DNA from: Blastococcus sp. CT_GayMR20
Lineage (GTDB): Bacteria > Actinomycetota > Actinomycetes > Mycobacteriales > Geodermatophilaceae
Reading direction: 5' to 3'
DNA: 12,607 bases
Assembly: GCF_004570345.1 (NCBI RefSeq)
Contig: NZ_SPQM01000130.1
Coordinates: 1-12,607 of the forward strand
Position 1 is the stretch's first letter. Every line of letters begins with the position of its first letter. Both the position numbers and the translations under genes were made by a program. The notes under the pieces are model-generated. The model was not told where the DNA came from and ran no database searches. It saw nothing but the letters and a program-made list of their open reading frames with translations. This document shows positions 1 to 7,354 of this stretch, piece by piece.

Positions 1-213
1 CGGCTCCTCGACGGCCAGCTGCCGGTACACCTCGTGCACGAAGGGATTGGCATCCCGGTAGGTGTGCTGGGGCGCCAGCCCGTACAGGGGGACCTCCACC
101 CGCACGCCGGCGTCCGCCAGCCGCCCGGCGGCCCCGAGGAGGCCGTAGGCGATCGAGCCCAGGACGACCAGCGCCAGGACGACGGCGACGATCCAGACCA
201 TCAGGAGCAGCAC
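1..213 (-). CDS. Small membrane-anchored protein, C-terminus beyond the window (partial)
   Basis: I do not recognise this gene. Seventy-one residues are visible, with no stop before the window edge. The N-terminus is one hydrophobic helix (about residues 2-27, VLLLMVWIVAVVLALVVLGS onward). A short polar stretch follows (GRLADAGVRVEV, then PLYGLAPQHTYRDANPF), so a single-pass anchor with a small soluble part is likely. The GTG at 213 is chosen over the ATG at 201 because TAGGGT lies exactly 6 nt upstream of the GTG, matching the leaderless layout of dop and pafA. Neither start has a Shine-Dalgarno sequence. The gene begins 9 nt after the pafC stop codon. tatA commonly follows pafC in actinobacteria, but the residues do not resemble TatA: there is no FG hinge and no amphipathic helix after the membrane segment. 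Confidence 0.6.
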   Translation of the reverse strand, partial: MLLLMVWIVAVVLALVVLGSIAYGLLGAAGRLADAGVRVEVPLYGLAPQHTYRDANPFVHEVYRQLAVEEP

Positions 214-219
214 GGGCCG

Positions 220-225
220 ACCCTA
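220..225 (-). promoter_or_regulatory. Predicted -10 box (TAGGGT) of a leaderless promoter
   Basis: TAGGGT fits the actinobacterial TAnnnT -10 element. It ends 6 nt before the GTG at 213, so transcription would start at or beside the start codon. The box overlaps the TAG stop of pafC. The same hexamer at the same distance precedes dop. Confidence 0.4.
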
Positions 226-1200
226 ACCGGCGGGCTCCCCGCCGTAACGCGCCAGTGCGGCCCGGGCGTCGGCGGCCACCTGGGCGGCGAGCGCGGCCGG
301 CTCCTCCACCGACGCCTCGCCGCCGAGGGAGGCCACGAGCCGGCGGGCCCAGGAGAGGTCCTCGGTGCGCACCGTGACCGCGAGCCCGCCCGGCGGGTCG
401 TCGACGGCGGTGACCGAGTCCACCGGGTAGTAGTCGGCCACCCAGCGCGCGCTGCGCGACAGCCGCAGCCGCACCGCCGGGGAGCGCGGATCGGGCTGGT
501 AGATGCCGTTGTCGACGTCGCGCTCGTGGGCCTGCGGCGGCGGGGCGGCCGGCTCGTCGAGGACGACGACGTCGTCCACGCGGTCGAGGCGGAACAGCCG
601 GACGCCCTCGGCGCGGCGGCACCACGCCTCGAGGTACCCGCGGCCGTCCACGAGCAGCAGCCGCATGGGGTCGACGGTCCGCTCGGTGCGCTCGTCGCGC
701 GTGGGCACGTAGTAGTGCAGGTGCAGCGCGCGCTTGCGCTCCAGCCCCTCCCGGACGACGGCGAGCGCCTCGTCGCGGGCGTCGACGCTGACCGCGACCG
801 GCGTGACCCGCTCCACGGCATGCCCGGCCGTCGCCGACACCTTGGCCAGTGCCCGGCTGACGGCCTCGCGCTCGGCCAGGCCGGGCAGCTCCAGCAGGGT
901 CTTCAGCGCGACGACCAGCGCGACGGCCTCGTCGGTCGTGAGGCGCAACGGGCGCGCCATGCCCGCGGGGAAGGTGACCCGGACGCGGTCGCCCTCGAAG
1001 GCGAGGTCGATGAGGTCGCCGGGGCCGTAGCCCGGCAGGCCGCACATCCACAGCAGCTCGAGGTCGCTGCGCAGCTGCCGCTCGGTCACGCCGAAGTCCC
1101 GCGCGGCCTCGGCCAGGGCGACGCCCTCGGGACGGGCGGTCAGGTACGGGACCAGCGCCAGGAGGCGGGTCATCCGGTCGGTGGTGCCGGTGCTCGTCAC
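223..1200 (-). CDS. pafC: PafC, WYL-domain transcription regulator (partner of PafB)
   Basis: A 325-aa protein of the PafC/WYL family. The N-terminal winged-helix-like region (about 10-60, with LAEAARDFGVTERQLRSDLE as recognition part) leads into a WYL domain. The WYL signature is degenerate, GRGYLEAW at residues 187-194, followed by RLFRLDRV and a C-terminal WCX-like segment. In mycobacteria PafB and PafC together activate the LexA-independent DNA-damage regulon, which is known family biology and is not shown here. The GTG start at 1200 overlaps the pafB stop as GTGA and has a G-rich ribosome site just upstream (GGGGAGA). An internal ATG at 1173 lacks any ribosome site. Equal lengths (325 aa) of PafB and PafC fit an origin by duplication. 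The product probably acts as a heterodimer with PafB in the cytoplasm. Confidence 0.93.
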   Translation of the reverse strand: MTSTGTTDRMTRLLALVPYLTARPEGVALAEAARDFGVTERQLRSDLELLWMCGLPGYGPGDLIDLAFEGDRVRVTFPAGMARPLRLTTDEAVALVVALKTLLELPGLAEREAVSRALAKVSATAGHAVERVTPVAVSVDARDEALAVVREGLERKRALHLHYYVPTRDERTERTVDPMRLLLVDGRGYLEAWCRRAEGVRLFRLDRVDDVVVLDEPAAPPPQAHERDVDNGIYQPDPRSPAVRLRLSRSARWVADYYPVDSVTAVDDPPGGLAVTVRTEDLSWARRLVASLGGEASVEEPAALAAQVAADARAALARYGGEPAG

Positions 1201-2174
1201 GCGCTCTCCCCCATCGCGGCCAGGCGGGAGAGCCGGGCGATCACCGCGTCCCGGACCTCGGCCGGCCCCTCGACCACCACGTCGGCGCCGTAGGCGACCA
1301 GCTGGTCGGCCAGCCGCCCGGGTTCGGTCGTGCGCAGCTGCAGCCGGTCGTCGCCGTCCTCGGCGGCGCCGAGCGGGGTCGCCTGGCGACGCAGGCCGAT
1401 GGCGGTGCCCGGCCGGGCACGCACGACGACGAGGTGCTCCGCTCCCCCCACCTGACCCGCGACCACCGCCCCGAGATCGAGGTCGGTCGGCGGCTCGAAG
1501 GCGCCGGCCGGGCCCGTGGCCTTGGGCGTGCCGACGACCCGCGAGAGCCGGAACACCCGCTCGGCACCACGGTCGAGGTCGAGGCCGACCAGGTACCAGC
1601 GCCCGTGCCAGGCGACGACTCCCCACGGCTGGACCCGGCGGCGGGCCGGTGCGTCCTCGTCGGGTCGCTGGTAGCCGAACTCGAGCTGCCGGCGGTCGCG
1701 GGCGGCGGCGTAGCACGGCTCGAAGGCCGGCTCGCCGGCGTCGAGCCGCGGCTGGAGCGGGATCGCTCGGGAGCTGTCGACGTCCACACCGGCCGCCTTG
1801 AGCTTCACCAGCGCGCTGTGCGCCGGGCCGGCGAGCTGGGCGGACTCCCACAGCCGCAGCGCGAGGCCGACGGCGGCGGCCTCCTCGCCGGAGAGGTGGA
1901 TCTCGGGGAGCTCGTAGTCGGCGCGCGCGATCCGGTAGCCGTCCTCGGTGTCGAACACGCTGGTGCGACCGGTCTCCAGGGGGACGCCCATCTCGCGGAG
2001 CTCGGCCTTGTCCCGCTCGAACATCCTCTTGAAGGCCTCGTCGGCGCGGTCGCTGCCGTCGTCGGGCTCGTAGCCGGGCACCGTGGCACGGATCTTGGCG
2101 GCCGTCACGTACTGCCGGGTGCTCAGCAGGGCGATGACCAGGTTCACCAGTCGTTCCGCCCGCTTGGCTGCCAT
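1197..2174 (-). CDS. pafB: PafB, WYL-domain transcription regulator
   Basis: A 325-aa protein. The N-terminal helix-turn-helix region is about residues 5-60 (AERLVNLVIALLSTRQYVTA then FKRMFERDKAELREMGVP). A WYL domain has an intact RWYLVGLD motif (WYL at 193-195) followed by ERVFRLSRV, and a WCX-type C-terminal domain ends the protein. In mycobacteria PafBC activates DNA-repair genes and senses damage, probably through single-stranded DNA binding by the WYL domains. The open frame extends far upstream, but MAAKRAERL at 2174 is the family start, and a TAGCCT box lies 7 nt before it. pafB heads a two-gene operon with pafC (GTGA overlap). It is separated from pafA by an MFS gene and by a DUF3866 gene on the other strand, so it has its own promoter. 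Confidence 0.95.
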   Translation of the reverse strand: MAAKRAERLVNLVIALLSTRQYVTAAKIRATVPGYEPDDGSDRADEAFKRMFERDKAELREMGVPLETGRTSVFDTEDGYRIARADYELPEIHLSGEEAAAVGLALRLWESAQLAGPAHSALVKLKAAGVDVDSSRAIPLQPRLDAGEPAFEPCYAAARDRRQLEFGYQRPDEDAPARRRVQPWGVVAWHGRWYLVGLDLDRGAERVFRLSRVVGTPKATGPAGAFEPPTDLDLGAVVAGQVGGAEHLVVVRARPGTAIGLRRQATPLGAAEDGDDRLQLRTTEPGRLADQLVAYGADVVVEGPAEVRDAVIARLSRLAAMGESA

Positions 2175-2181
2175 GCCGCTC

Positions 2182-2187
2182 AGGCTA
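2182..2187 (-). promoter_or_regulatory. Predicted -10 box (TAGCCT) for leaderless pafB
   Basis: TAGCCT on the minus strand, 7 nt before the pafB ATG. It mirrors the identical box serving the divergent DUF3866 gene (CAGGCTAG at 2181-2188 against CTAGCCTG at 2240-2247). No Shine-Dalgarno sequence lies at the expected distance. No clear -35 is visible. Confidence 0.5.
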
Positions 2188-2240
2188 GTCAGCCGCGGCG
2201 ACTCCTCCGCCGCCGGTGGGCCGCCGTCCGAAGGGCTGGC

Positions 2241-2246
2241 TAGCCT
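2241..2246 (+). promoter_or_regulatory. Predicted -10 box (TAGCCT) for leaderless DUF3866 gene
   Basis: TAGCCT ends 6 nt before the ATG at 2253, so the start codon would lie at +1. It is the mirror image of the pafB box in the 78-bp divergent region. No clear -35 is visible. Confidence 0.5.
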
Positions 2247-2252
2247 GCGGTC

Positions 2253-3401
2253 ATGCCCTTCTCCGCCTCGCCCCCGCCGCCGTCCCGCATCCGCTGGCGG
2301 CGCGGGACAGTGACGGCCACCGGCCGCCGGGGCCGGGACAGCCTGGAGCTGACGGTCGAGGTGCCCGGCGAGGGCGAGCTGCGTGCGCTGGCCTACCCGT
2401 CGATGGTCGGCATCCCCCAGGTCGGGGACGGCGTCCTGCTCAACACCACGGCGCTCGCCCAGGGGCTGGGCACGGGTGGGGTCGCGATGGTGGTCGCCGT
2501 CCCGGATCGGCTGCCCGACGACCCTGCGGGGCCCGGCCACCTGGTGAAGGCGCGCTACACGCCGTTGCAGGTGACGGTCACCGGTGTCGACGAGCAGGAC
2601 ACCGAGCACCACGAGCTGCTCGCCGAGGCCGACGACCTCGGCGGCATGCCGGTCGTCGTCGCCGACCTGCACTCGGCGCTGCCGGCGGTGCTGATCGGGA
2701 TGCTCGCCACGGATCCGGACCTGAAGGTCGCCTACGTGATGCAGGACGGCGGGGCCCTGCCGGCCGCGTTCTCGCGCACGCTGGACAGCCTCGCCGCCTC
2801 GCTCGTCGGGACCGTCACGGTCGGGCAGGCCTTCGGCGGCGATCTCGAGGCGGTGACCGTGCACACCGGGCTGCTGGCCGCCCGGCACGTGCTCGGCGCC
2901 GACCTCGCGATCGTCACGCAGGGACCGGGCAACCTCGGCACCGGGACGCCCTGGGGCTTCTCCGGTGTCGCGGCGGGAGAGGCGTGCAACGCGGTGACGG
3001 TGCTGGGCGGCGAGGCGATCGGCGCGCTGCGGATCTCCGACGCCGACCCGCGGCCGCGTCACCGCGGCGTGTCACACCACTCGTTGACGGCGTTCGGCCG
3101 GGTGGCGCTGGGCGGGGTCACGCTGGTCGCACCCCGCGGGCTGACGTCGGAGCTCGGTGGCCAGGTCGACGAGGACCTCGCCGGGCAGCCGGACCGGAAC
3201 CCGGTGGTGTGGGTGGACACCGATGGCCTGGACGACGCCCTGGGCCTCTCCCCGGTGCCCCTGCGGACCATGGGGCGTGGGTATCCCGAGGAGCGGGCGT
3301 ACTTCCTGGCGGCGGCCGCGGCGGGGCGCTTCGCTGCCCTGCGCGTGCCCGTGCCCGAGGGGAACGACGTTGCGCCGGAGTCCGGCGAGGCAGCGCCCTG
3401 A
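2253..3401 (+). CDS. DUF3866 family protein, function unknown
   Basis: A 382-aa protein that I place in the DUF3866 family of Actinobacteria by its overall pattern. No biochemical role is established. Visible features are a basic N-terminus (residues 10-30), a beta-rich part containing a GMPVVVADLHSALPAVLIGM stretch (131-150), and a glycine-rich conserved core TQGPGNLGTGTPWGFSG (222-238). After the core come RPRHRGVSHHSLTAFGRVAL (267-286, with a His pair) and an acidic Ala/Gly C-terminus. It has no signal peptide and no clear membrane helix, so it is probably cytosolic. It is the only plus-strand gene here. It diverges from pafB over 78 bp and converges on the MFS gene with 21 bp between stops, so it is not in a PPS operon. 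The start is supported by the TAGCCT box 6 nt upstream. Confidence 0.85.
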   Translation: MPFSASPPPPSRIRWRRGTVTATGRRGRDSLELTVEVPGEGELRALAYPSMVGIPQVGDGVLLNTTALAQGLGTGGVAMVVAVPDRLPDDPAGPGHLVKARYTPLQVTVTGVDEQDTEHHELLAEADDLGGMPVVVADLHSALPAVLIGMLATDPDLKVAYVMQDGGALPAAFSRTLDSLAASLVGTVTVGQAFGGDLEAVTVHTGLLAARHVLGADLAIVTQGPGNLGTGTPWGFSGVAAGEACNAVTVLGGEAIGALRISDADPRPRHRGVSHHSLTAFGRVALGGVTLVAPRGLTSELGGQVDEDLAGQPDRNPVVWVDTDGLDDALGLSPVPLRTMGRGYPEERAYFLAAAAAGRFAALRVPVPEGNDVAPESGEAAP

Positions 3402-3422
3402 CCCTCGGCCGCTGACGGCGCG

Positions 3423-4715
3423 CTACGGCTGCCGGCTGTCGGCTGCCCGCACGCCTGCGTCGGTCCCCGCGGTTGCGGGTGACGACGGGGCGGTGCTCTC
3501 GGCCTGAGCGGCGCCTCTACCCAGCTGCGCCAGCGTCGCCAGGGCCAGGAGTGGCACGCCGAGGGCCAGGAACGCCAGGCCGGGCCGGCTCCACTGGGAC
3601 AGCGCCACACCCATCAGCGGGGTGCCTGCGGCGATGAGCACCATCGCGGGGGCGTTCATCACGGCGATGGCCAGGCCCGGGCCGGCGCTGTGTGCGCGGG
3701 TCACGGTGTCGAAGATGGGGCCGAAGGGGACCCCCACGGCGAAGCCGAAGATCGCCGTGCAGGCGACAGCGGTCGGCAGACCGGGGACGAGGACCAGGAC
3801 GAGCAGGCTCACGCCGGCCGCGACCAGACTGAGCACGACGGTCAGGCGCCGACGTTCGGGGTGGCGCTGGGCGGCCCATCCTCCCCAGGGGCGCCCGAGG
3901 ATGCCGCCGACGAGGACCAGGCCGGTGACGATCCCGGCCTCGCTGGGAGACATGCCGTCGCGGTCGACGAGGAACACGACCAGCCAGCTGCTGACGAGGA
4001 TGCTGAAGCCGAACGTCGCAGCCTGGGCGGCGGCCAGCCGCCAGATGACGGGGCTCGACAGCAGGGGGCGGATCCGCAGGGCGACGTGCGACGGGTCGGC
4101 GCGTTTCGTGGGTGCCGAGACCAGCAGCGCGATCATCGCCGCCACGGCGACGACGACGCTCGACGCGAAGACCGCGCGCCAGCCCGCGTACTGGCTCAAC
4201 CAGGCCACGGTCGCGATCGCCAGTCCGCCGCCGCCGATCGAGAACCCGCCGTACACGCCCTGGGCCTGGCCCGCCCCGCCCAGGAGCCGGATGTACGTCG
4301 CGCCTGCCACGAATCCGACCCCGGAGCCGATCCCGACGAGGAAGCGCAGCGCGACCGCCCACCCCAGGTCCGGTGTCCACAAGATGGCACCGTTGCCGAG
4401 AGCGCAGAACAGCAGGCAGGCGAGGCCGACGCGCCGGGGACCGTGACGGTCGATCAGTCGCCCGCCCGGGATCTGCGTGACGACCTGGGCCAGGAACACG
4501 GCGCTGGTGAGCAGTCCGACGCTGGCCAGGTCGACGTCGAATCGTGCGGCGATCAGCTCGGGCGCCCCGCCGACGTTCGAGATGTTCCAGGTGACGGCGA
4601 CACCGAGCGCGTACGGGGCCAAGGAGCCCTTGGGCGCAGAAACGGCGGGCCGCAGACGGCCCGGAAACGGAACTCGCACGCTGCCCCTCGTCTGGGATGG
4701 CCGGACCGCGCTCAC
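3423..4715 (-). CDS. Major facilitator superfamily (MFS) transporter
   Basis: A 430-aa polytopic membrane protein with about 12 hydrophobic segments. The MFS signature motif A lies between helices 2 and 3 ([14 protein letters not shown], residues 84-97). A central basic/polar loop (about 200-225, [20 protein letters not shown]) separates the two six-helix halves, and the C-terminal tail (about 405-430) is hydrophilic. The substrate cannot be read from the sequence. The GTG at 4715 overlaps the TGA of pafA as GTGA and is preceded by no good ribosome site, so translation probably depends on pafA. About 30 polar residues precede helix 1, so a start further in is possible. The coupling would tie its level to PafA, but no link with pupylation is established. 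Its stop faces that of the DUF3866 gene, and I see no convincing terminator hairpin between them. Confidence 0.9.
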   Translation of the reverse strand: MSAVRPSQTRGSVRVPFPGRLRPAVSAPKGSLAPYALGVAVTWNISNVGGAPELIAARFDVDLASVGLLTSAVFLAQVVTQIPGGRLIDRHGPRRVGLACLLFCALGNGAILWTPDLGWAVALRFLVGIGSGVGFVAGATYIRLLGGAGQAQGVYGGFSIGGGGLAIATVAWLSQYAGWRAVFASSVVVAVAAMIALLVSAPTKRADPSHVALRIRPLLSSPVIWRLAAAQAATFGFSILVSSWLVVFLVDRDGMSPSEAGIVTGLVLVGGILGRPWGGWAAQRHPERRRLTVVLSLVAAGVSLLVLVLVPGLPTAVACTAIFGFAVGVPFGPIFDTVTRAHSAGPGLAIAVMNAPAMVLIAAGTPLMGVALSQWSRPGLAFLALGVPLLALATLAQLGRGAAQAESTAPSSPATAGTDAGVRAADSRQP

Positions 4716-6070
4716 ATGCTGGCGATGAGCTTGTCGACGCGCTCGTCAACCGCTTTGAACGGGTCCTTGCAGAGGACGGTGCGCTGGGCCTGGTCGTTGA
4801 GCTTGAGATGCACCCAGTCGACGGTGAAGTCGCGGCGCTTCTCCTGCGCCTTGCGGATGAACTCGCCGCGGAGCCGGGCCCGGGTGGTCTGCGGGGGCAC
4901 GTTCTTGGCCTCGAAGATGCGCGGCTCGTGGGCCACCCGCTCGACCTGGCCGGCCCGCTCCAGCAGGTAGTAGAGGCCGCGGCGTCGGCTGATGTCGTGG
5001 TAGGCCAGGTCCATCTGGGCGATGCGCGGATGGCTCAGCGGCAGGTCCCGCTTGGCGCGGTACCGCTCGATCAGCGAGAACTTGATCGCCCAGTCGACCT
5101 CACGGTCGATCAGGCTGAGGTCCTCGGTGTCGACGGCCTTGAGCACCCGGCCCCACAGCTCCAGCATCTGCCGGTGCTCGGGGCTGCAGCCCTCCCGGTC
5201 GACGAACTCGGCGGCCCGCGAGTGGTACTCCGACTGGATCTCCAGCGCGGACATCTCGCGGCCGCTGGCCAGCCGGACCTTGCGCCGTCCGGACATGTCG
5301 TGGCTGATCTCGCGGATGGCGCGGATCGGGTTCTCCAGCGTCATGTCCTTGATCGGGACGCCGGCCTCGATCATCCGCAGCACGAGGTCGGTCATCGTGA
5401 CCTTGAGCAGCGTCGTCGTCTCGCTCATGTTGGAGTCGCCGACGATGACGTGCAGCCGGCGGTAGCGCTCGGCGTCTGCGTGCGGCTCGTCGCGGGTGTT
5501 GATGATCGGCCGGGACCGAGTCGTGGCGCTGGAGACGCCCTCCCAGATGTGCTCGGCGCGCTGGCTGACGCAGTAGATGGCGCCGCGGGGTGTCTGCAGG
5601 ACCTTGCCGGCGCCGACGACGATCTGGCGGCTGACCAGGAACGGGATCAGGACGTCGGCGAGCCGGCTGAACTCGCCGTGCCGGCCGACGAGGTAGTTCT
5701 CGTGGCAGCCGTAGCTGTTGCCCGCAGAGTCGGTGTTGTTCTTGAACAGGTAGATGTCGCCGGTGACGCCCTCCTCGGCCAGGCGCTGCTCGGCGTCGAC
5801 GAGGAGGCCCTCGAGGATGCGCTCCCCCGCCTTGTCGTGGACGACGAGCTCGGTGAGGTCGTCGCACTCGGCGGTGGCGTACTCGGGGTGGCTGCCGACG
5901 TCGAGGTAGAGCCGGGAGCCGTTGCGCAGGAAGACGTTGGAGCTGCGCCCCCAGGAGACCACCCGCCGGAACAGGTAGCGGGCGACCTCGTCCGGGGAGA
6001 GCCGGCGTTGACCCTTGAAGGTGCACGTGACGCCGTACTCGGTCTCGATGCCGAAGATCCGTCGGTCCAC
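4712..6070 (-). CDS. pafA: PafA, Pup-protein ligase
   Basis: A 452-aa protein, the same length as the Mycobacterium tuberculosis enzyme, and near-identical in the core. It forms the isopeptide bond between the C-terminal Glu of deamidated Pup and substrate lysines, using ATP through a gamma-glutamyl-phosphate intermediate (glutamine synthetase-like fold). Visible features are the metal-binding GIETEYG (7-13, Glu9), the catalytic-base Asp57 in [15 protein letters not shown] (54-68), [35 protein letters not shown] and the C-terminal domain [20 protein letters not shown]. There is no Dop-loop insert, which separates it from Dop. The start is GTG at 6070, giving the family N-terminus DRRIFGIE. 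It has no Shine-Dalgarno but a TAGTCT box 6 nt upstream, so a leaderless message is predicted, independent of prcBA. It is coupled to the following MFS gene (GTGA). Confidence 0.98.
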   Translation of the reverse strand: MDRRIFGIETEYGVTCTFKGQRRLSPDEVARYLFRRVVSWGRSSNVFLRNGSRLYLDVGSHPEYATAECDDLTELVVHDKAGERILEGLLVDAEQRLAEEGVTGDIYLFKNNTDSAGNSYGCHENYLVGRHGEFSRLADVLIPFLVSRQIVVGAGKVLQTPRGAIYCVSQRAEHIWEGVSSATTRSRPIINTRDEPHADAERYRRLHVIVGDSNMSETTTLLKVTMTDLVLRMIEAGVPIKDMTLENPIRAIREISHDMSGRRKVRLASGREMSALEIQSEYHSRAAEFVDREGCSPEHRQMLELWGRVLKAVDTEDLSLIDREVDWAIKFSLIERYRAKRDLPLSHPRIAQMDLAYHDISRRRGLYYLLERAGQVERVAHEPRIFEAKNVPPQTTRARLRGEFIRKAQEKRRDFTVDWVHLKLNDQAQRTVLCKDPFKAVDERVDKLIASM

Positions 6071-6076
6071 GATCCG

Positions 6077-6082
6077 AGACTA
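6077..6082 (-). promoter_or_regulatory. Predicted -10 box (TAGTCT) for leaderless pafA
   Basis: TAGTCT ends 6 nt before the pafA GTG. Upstream, CTGTCGCTC lies exactly 8 nt before it (minus strand 6099-6091). This matches 6 of 9 positions of the mycobacterial RecA-independent damage promoter (TTGTCRGTG-N8-TAnnnT) at the right spacing. No Shine-Dalgarno is present. Confidence 0.5.
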
Positions 6083-6083
6083 G

Positions 6084-6124
6084 GCGCCGGGAGCGACAGT
6101 GGCCGCGTCACTGCGCCCCGGCGC
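6084..6124 (-). terminator. Strong hairpin between the 117-aa gene and pafA
   Basis: A nearly perfect inverted repeat with outer arms of 8 bp (6084-6091 with 6117-6124). The stem continues with 3 bp (6093-6095 with 6114-6116) and 5 bp (6097-6101 with 6109-6113), with two single-base bulges and a 7-nt loop. No T tract follows on either strand. It could end or attenuate the dop-to-prcA transcript, or act as a processing site. It also overlaps the expected -35 region of the pafA promoter, so a protein-binding operator is the alternative. Confidence 0.55.
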
Positions 6125-6142
6125 GTTCCGATCGGGTGACGT

Positions 6143-6496
6143 TCAGCCGTCGCGCGTCGCGTCGAGGTGCTGGAGGAGCTCGTCGGCGGCCTTCTCGATC
6201 GCGTCGTGCCCGTTCTGGGAGGCCCGCTGCTTGCCGTGGATCAGCGCGGCGCGGTTGACCGTGCGGAAGTCGCCGTACGGGAACGCGTACCGCTTCTTCG
6301 TCTCCTCGTTCGCGTCCGGGTCGATCGCGAGATACCAGGCGCTCAGGCCCTCGTAGCCGCGCTTGTCGATCTCCGCGTTCTCGTCGTCCGCGGAGGGCGC
6401 GGCGTCGGACCACTCGGTGTCGGCGTCGTACTTCCCGTCGTCGATCAGCCTGCGGGCGTGGTCGACGGCGGCCTCGTTGACGCGGTACCTCGGCAC
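6143..6496 (-). CDS. Small soluble protein of unknown function, next to prcA
   Basis: I do not recognise a named family. The 117-aa protein is polar and has no membrane helix or signal peptide. An N-terminal helix (YRVNEAAVDHARRLIDDGKY) leads into an acidic segment, then a conserved-looking middle part (GLSAWYLAIDPDANEETKKR). Next comes FPYGDFRTVNRAALIHGKQR (residues 72-91), and a final helix (HDAIEKAADELLQHLD) ends the protein. The GTG start at 6496 lies 2 nt after the prcA stop, with AGGA 6 nt upstream inside the prcA end, so it is almost certainly co-transcribed and co-translated with prcBA. Codon use is the normal GC-rich host type, so this looks like a resident gene. A role around the proteasome is inferred only from position. 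Confidence 0.82.
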   Translation of the reverse strand: MPRYRVNEAAVDHARRLIDDGKYDADTEWSDAAPSADDENAEIDKRGYEGLSAWYLAIDPDANEETKKRYAFPYGDFRTVNRAALIHGKQRASQNGHDAIEKAADELLQHLDATRDG

Positions 6497-6498
6497 CG

Positions 6499-7350
6499 TC
6501 AGTCCTGCGGGTCGTGCTCGGTGCCCCCGGCGGTGTCGGGGTTGGCGGGGTCACCGAGACCGGGCGGGGTGCCCGGCTCGGGGACGCTCGGGGCGTGGGT
6601 CGTGGTGGCCGGCTCGCGGTCGTCGGGCGCGGGGGTCTCGTCCCCGAGCAGGGTGCGCAGTGCCGAGCCCACGACGCGCCGGAAGGCCCGCTTGGGACGG
6701 CGCCGGTCGAGGACGGCGACCTCGAGCTGCGCGCCGGTCAGGCGGGTGGGGCCACCGTTGGTGGCGCCAGCGGTGACGGGGCTGACCGCCGACAGCGCCG
6801 CGACGCCGACCTCGAGCGCGTCGGACAGGCCCATGCCGGAGTGGAAGTTGTCGCGGAGGTGGCCGGTGACCGCCTCGGCCTGGCCGCCCATGACGACGAA
6901 GTCGGGCTCGTCGACGATGGAGCCGTCGAAGGTGAGCCGGTAGAGCTGGTCGTTGTCGGGCCGGTCGCCGACCTCGGCGACGCAGAGCTCGACCTCGAAG
7001 GGCTTGGTCTGCTGGGTGAAGATCTCGCCGAGGGTCTGGGCGTACGCGTTGGCGATGACCCGGCCGGTGACGTCGCGGCGGTTGTAGGAGTAGCCCCGGA
7101 CGTCGGCCAGGCGGACGCCGGCGACGCGCAGGCTCTCGAACTCGCTGTAGCGGCCCACCGCGGCGAAGCCGATGCGGTCGTAGAGCTCGCCGACCTTGTG
7201 GAGGGTCGAGCTGGGGTTCTCGGCGATGAACAGGACGCCGTCGGCATAGGTGAGGACGGCGACGCTGCGGCCGCGGGAGATGCCCTTGCGGGCGTACTCC
7301 GAGCGGTCCCGCATGAGCTGCTCGGGCGAGGCGTAGTACGGCATGGTCAT
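6499..7350 (-). CDS. prcA: PrcA, 20S proteasome alpha subunit
   Basis: A 283-aa protein that forms the outer rings of the 20S core, which gate entry and bind the Arc/Mpa C-terminus. It aligns from the family N-terminus ([20 protein letters not shown], the gating segment) through [20 protein letters not shown] and ELCVAEVG to [18 protein letters not shown]. Lys52 (TLHKVGEL) falls where the mycobacterial alpha-ring pocket lysine lies. The C-terminus (about 237-283) is a longer Pro/Asp/Thr-rich tail than in mycobacteria (about 248 aa in total) and is probably disordered. The ATG at 7350 is chosen because GGGAGG lies 9 nt before it. A second ATG two codons on (7344) gives MPYY and cannot be excluded. 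The gene follows prcB by 4 nt. Confidence 0.97.
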   Translation of the reverse strand: MTMPYYASPEQLMRDRSEYARKGISRGRSVAVLTYADGVLFIAENPSSTLHKVGELYDRIGFAAVGRYSEFESLRVAGVRLADVRGYSYNRRDVTGRVIANAYAQTLGEIFTQQTKPFEVELCVAEVGDRPDNDQLYRLTFDGSIVDEPDFVVMGGQAEAVTGHLRDNFHSGMGLSDALEVGVAALSAVSPVTAGATNGGPTRLTGAQLEVAVLDRRRPKRAFRRVVGSALRTLLGDETPAPDDREPATTTHAPSVPEPGTPPGLGDPANPDTAGGTEHDPQD

Positions 7351-7354
7351 GGCT

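Noticed and set aside
1..213. TatA downstream of pafC
   Set aside because: The visible helix and following residues lack the TatA hinge and amphipathic helix.
34..1293. Long plus-strand open frame opposite pafC
   Set aside because: Antisense to a clear WYL regulator. Its product is a His/Arg/Gly-rich composition artefact of GC-rich DNA. The same holds for the long plus-strand frames 4697-6139 (opposite pafA), 6514-7404 and 7343-8509 (opposite prcA/prcB) and 9263-10894 (opposite dop).
1201..1851. N-terminal extension of the pafC frame to 542 aa
   Set aside because: It overlaps pafB on the same strand and is Arg/Gly/Pro-rich without family similarity. The GTG at 1200 forms the GTGA overlap.
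2175..3062. N-terminal extension of the pafB frame to a 621-aa protein
   Set aside because: The extension runs antisense through the DUF3866 gene. The conserved PafB start, MAAKRAERL, lies at 2174 with a promoter box in front.
3402..3422. Bidirectional terminator between the DUF3866 and MFS genes
   Set aside because: Only short, imperfect arms (5-6 bp) can be paired across the 21-bp gap, so there is no convincing hairpin.
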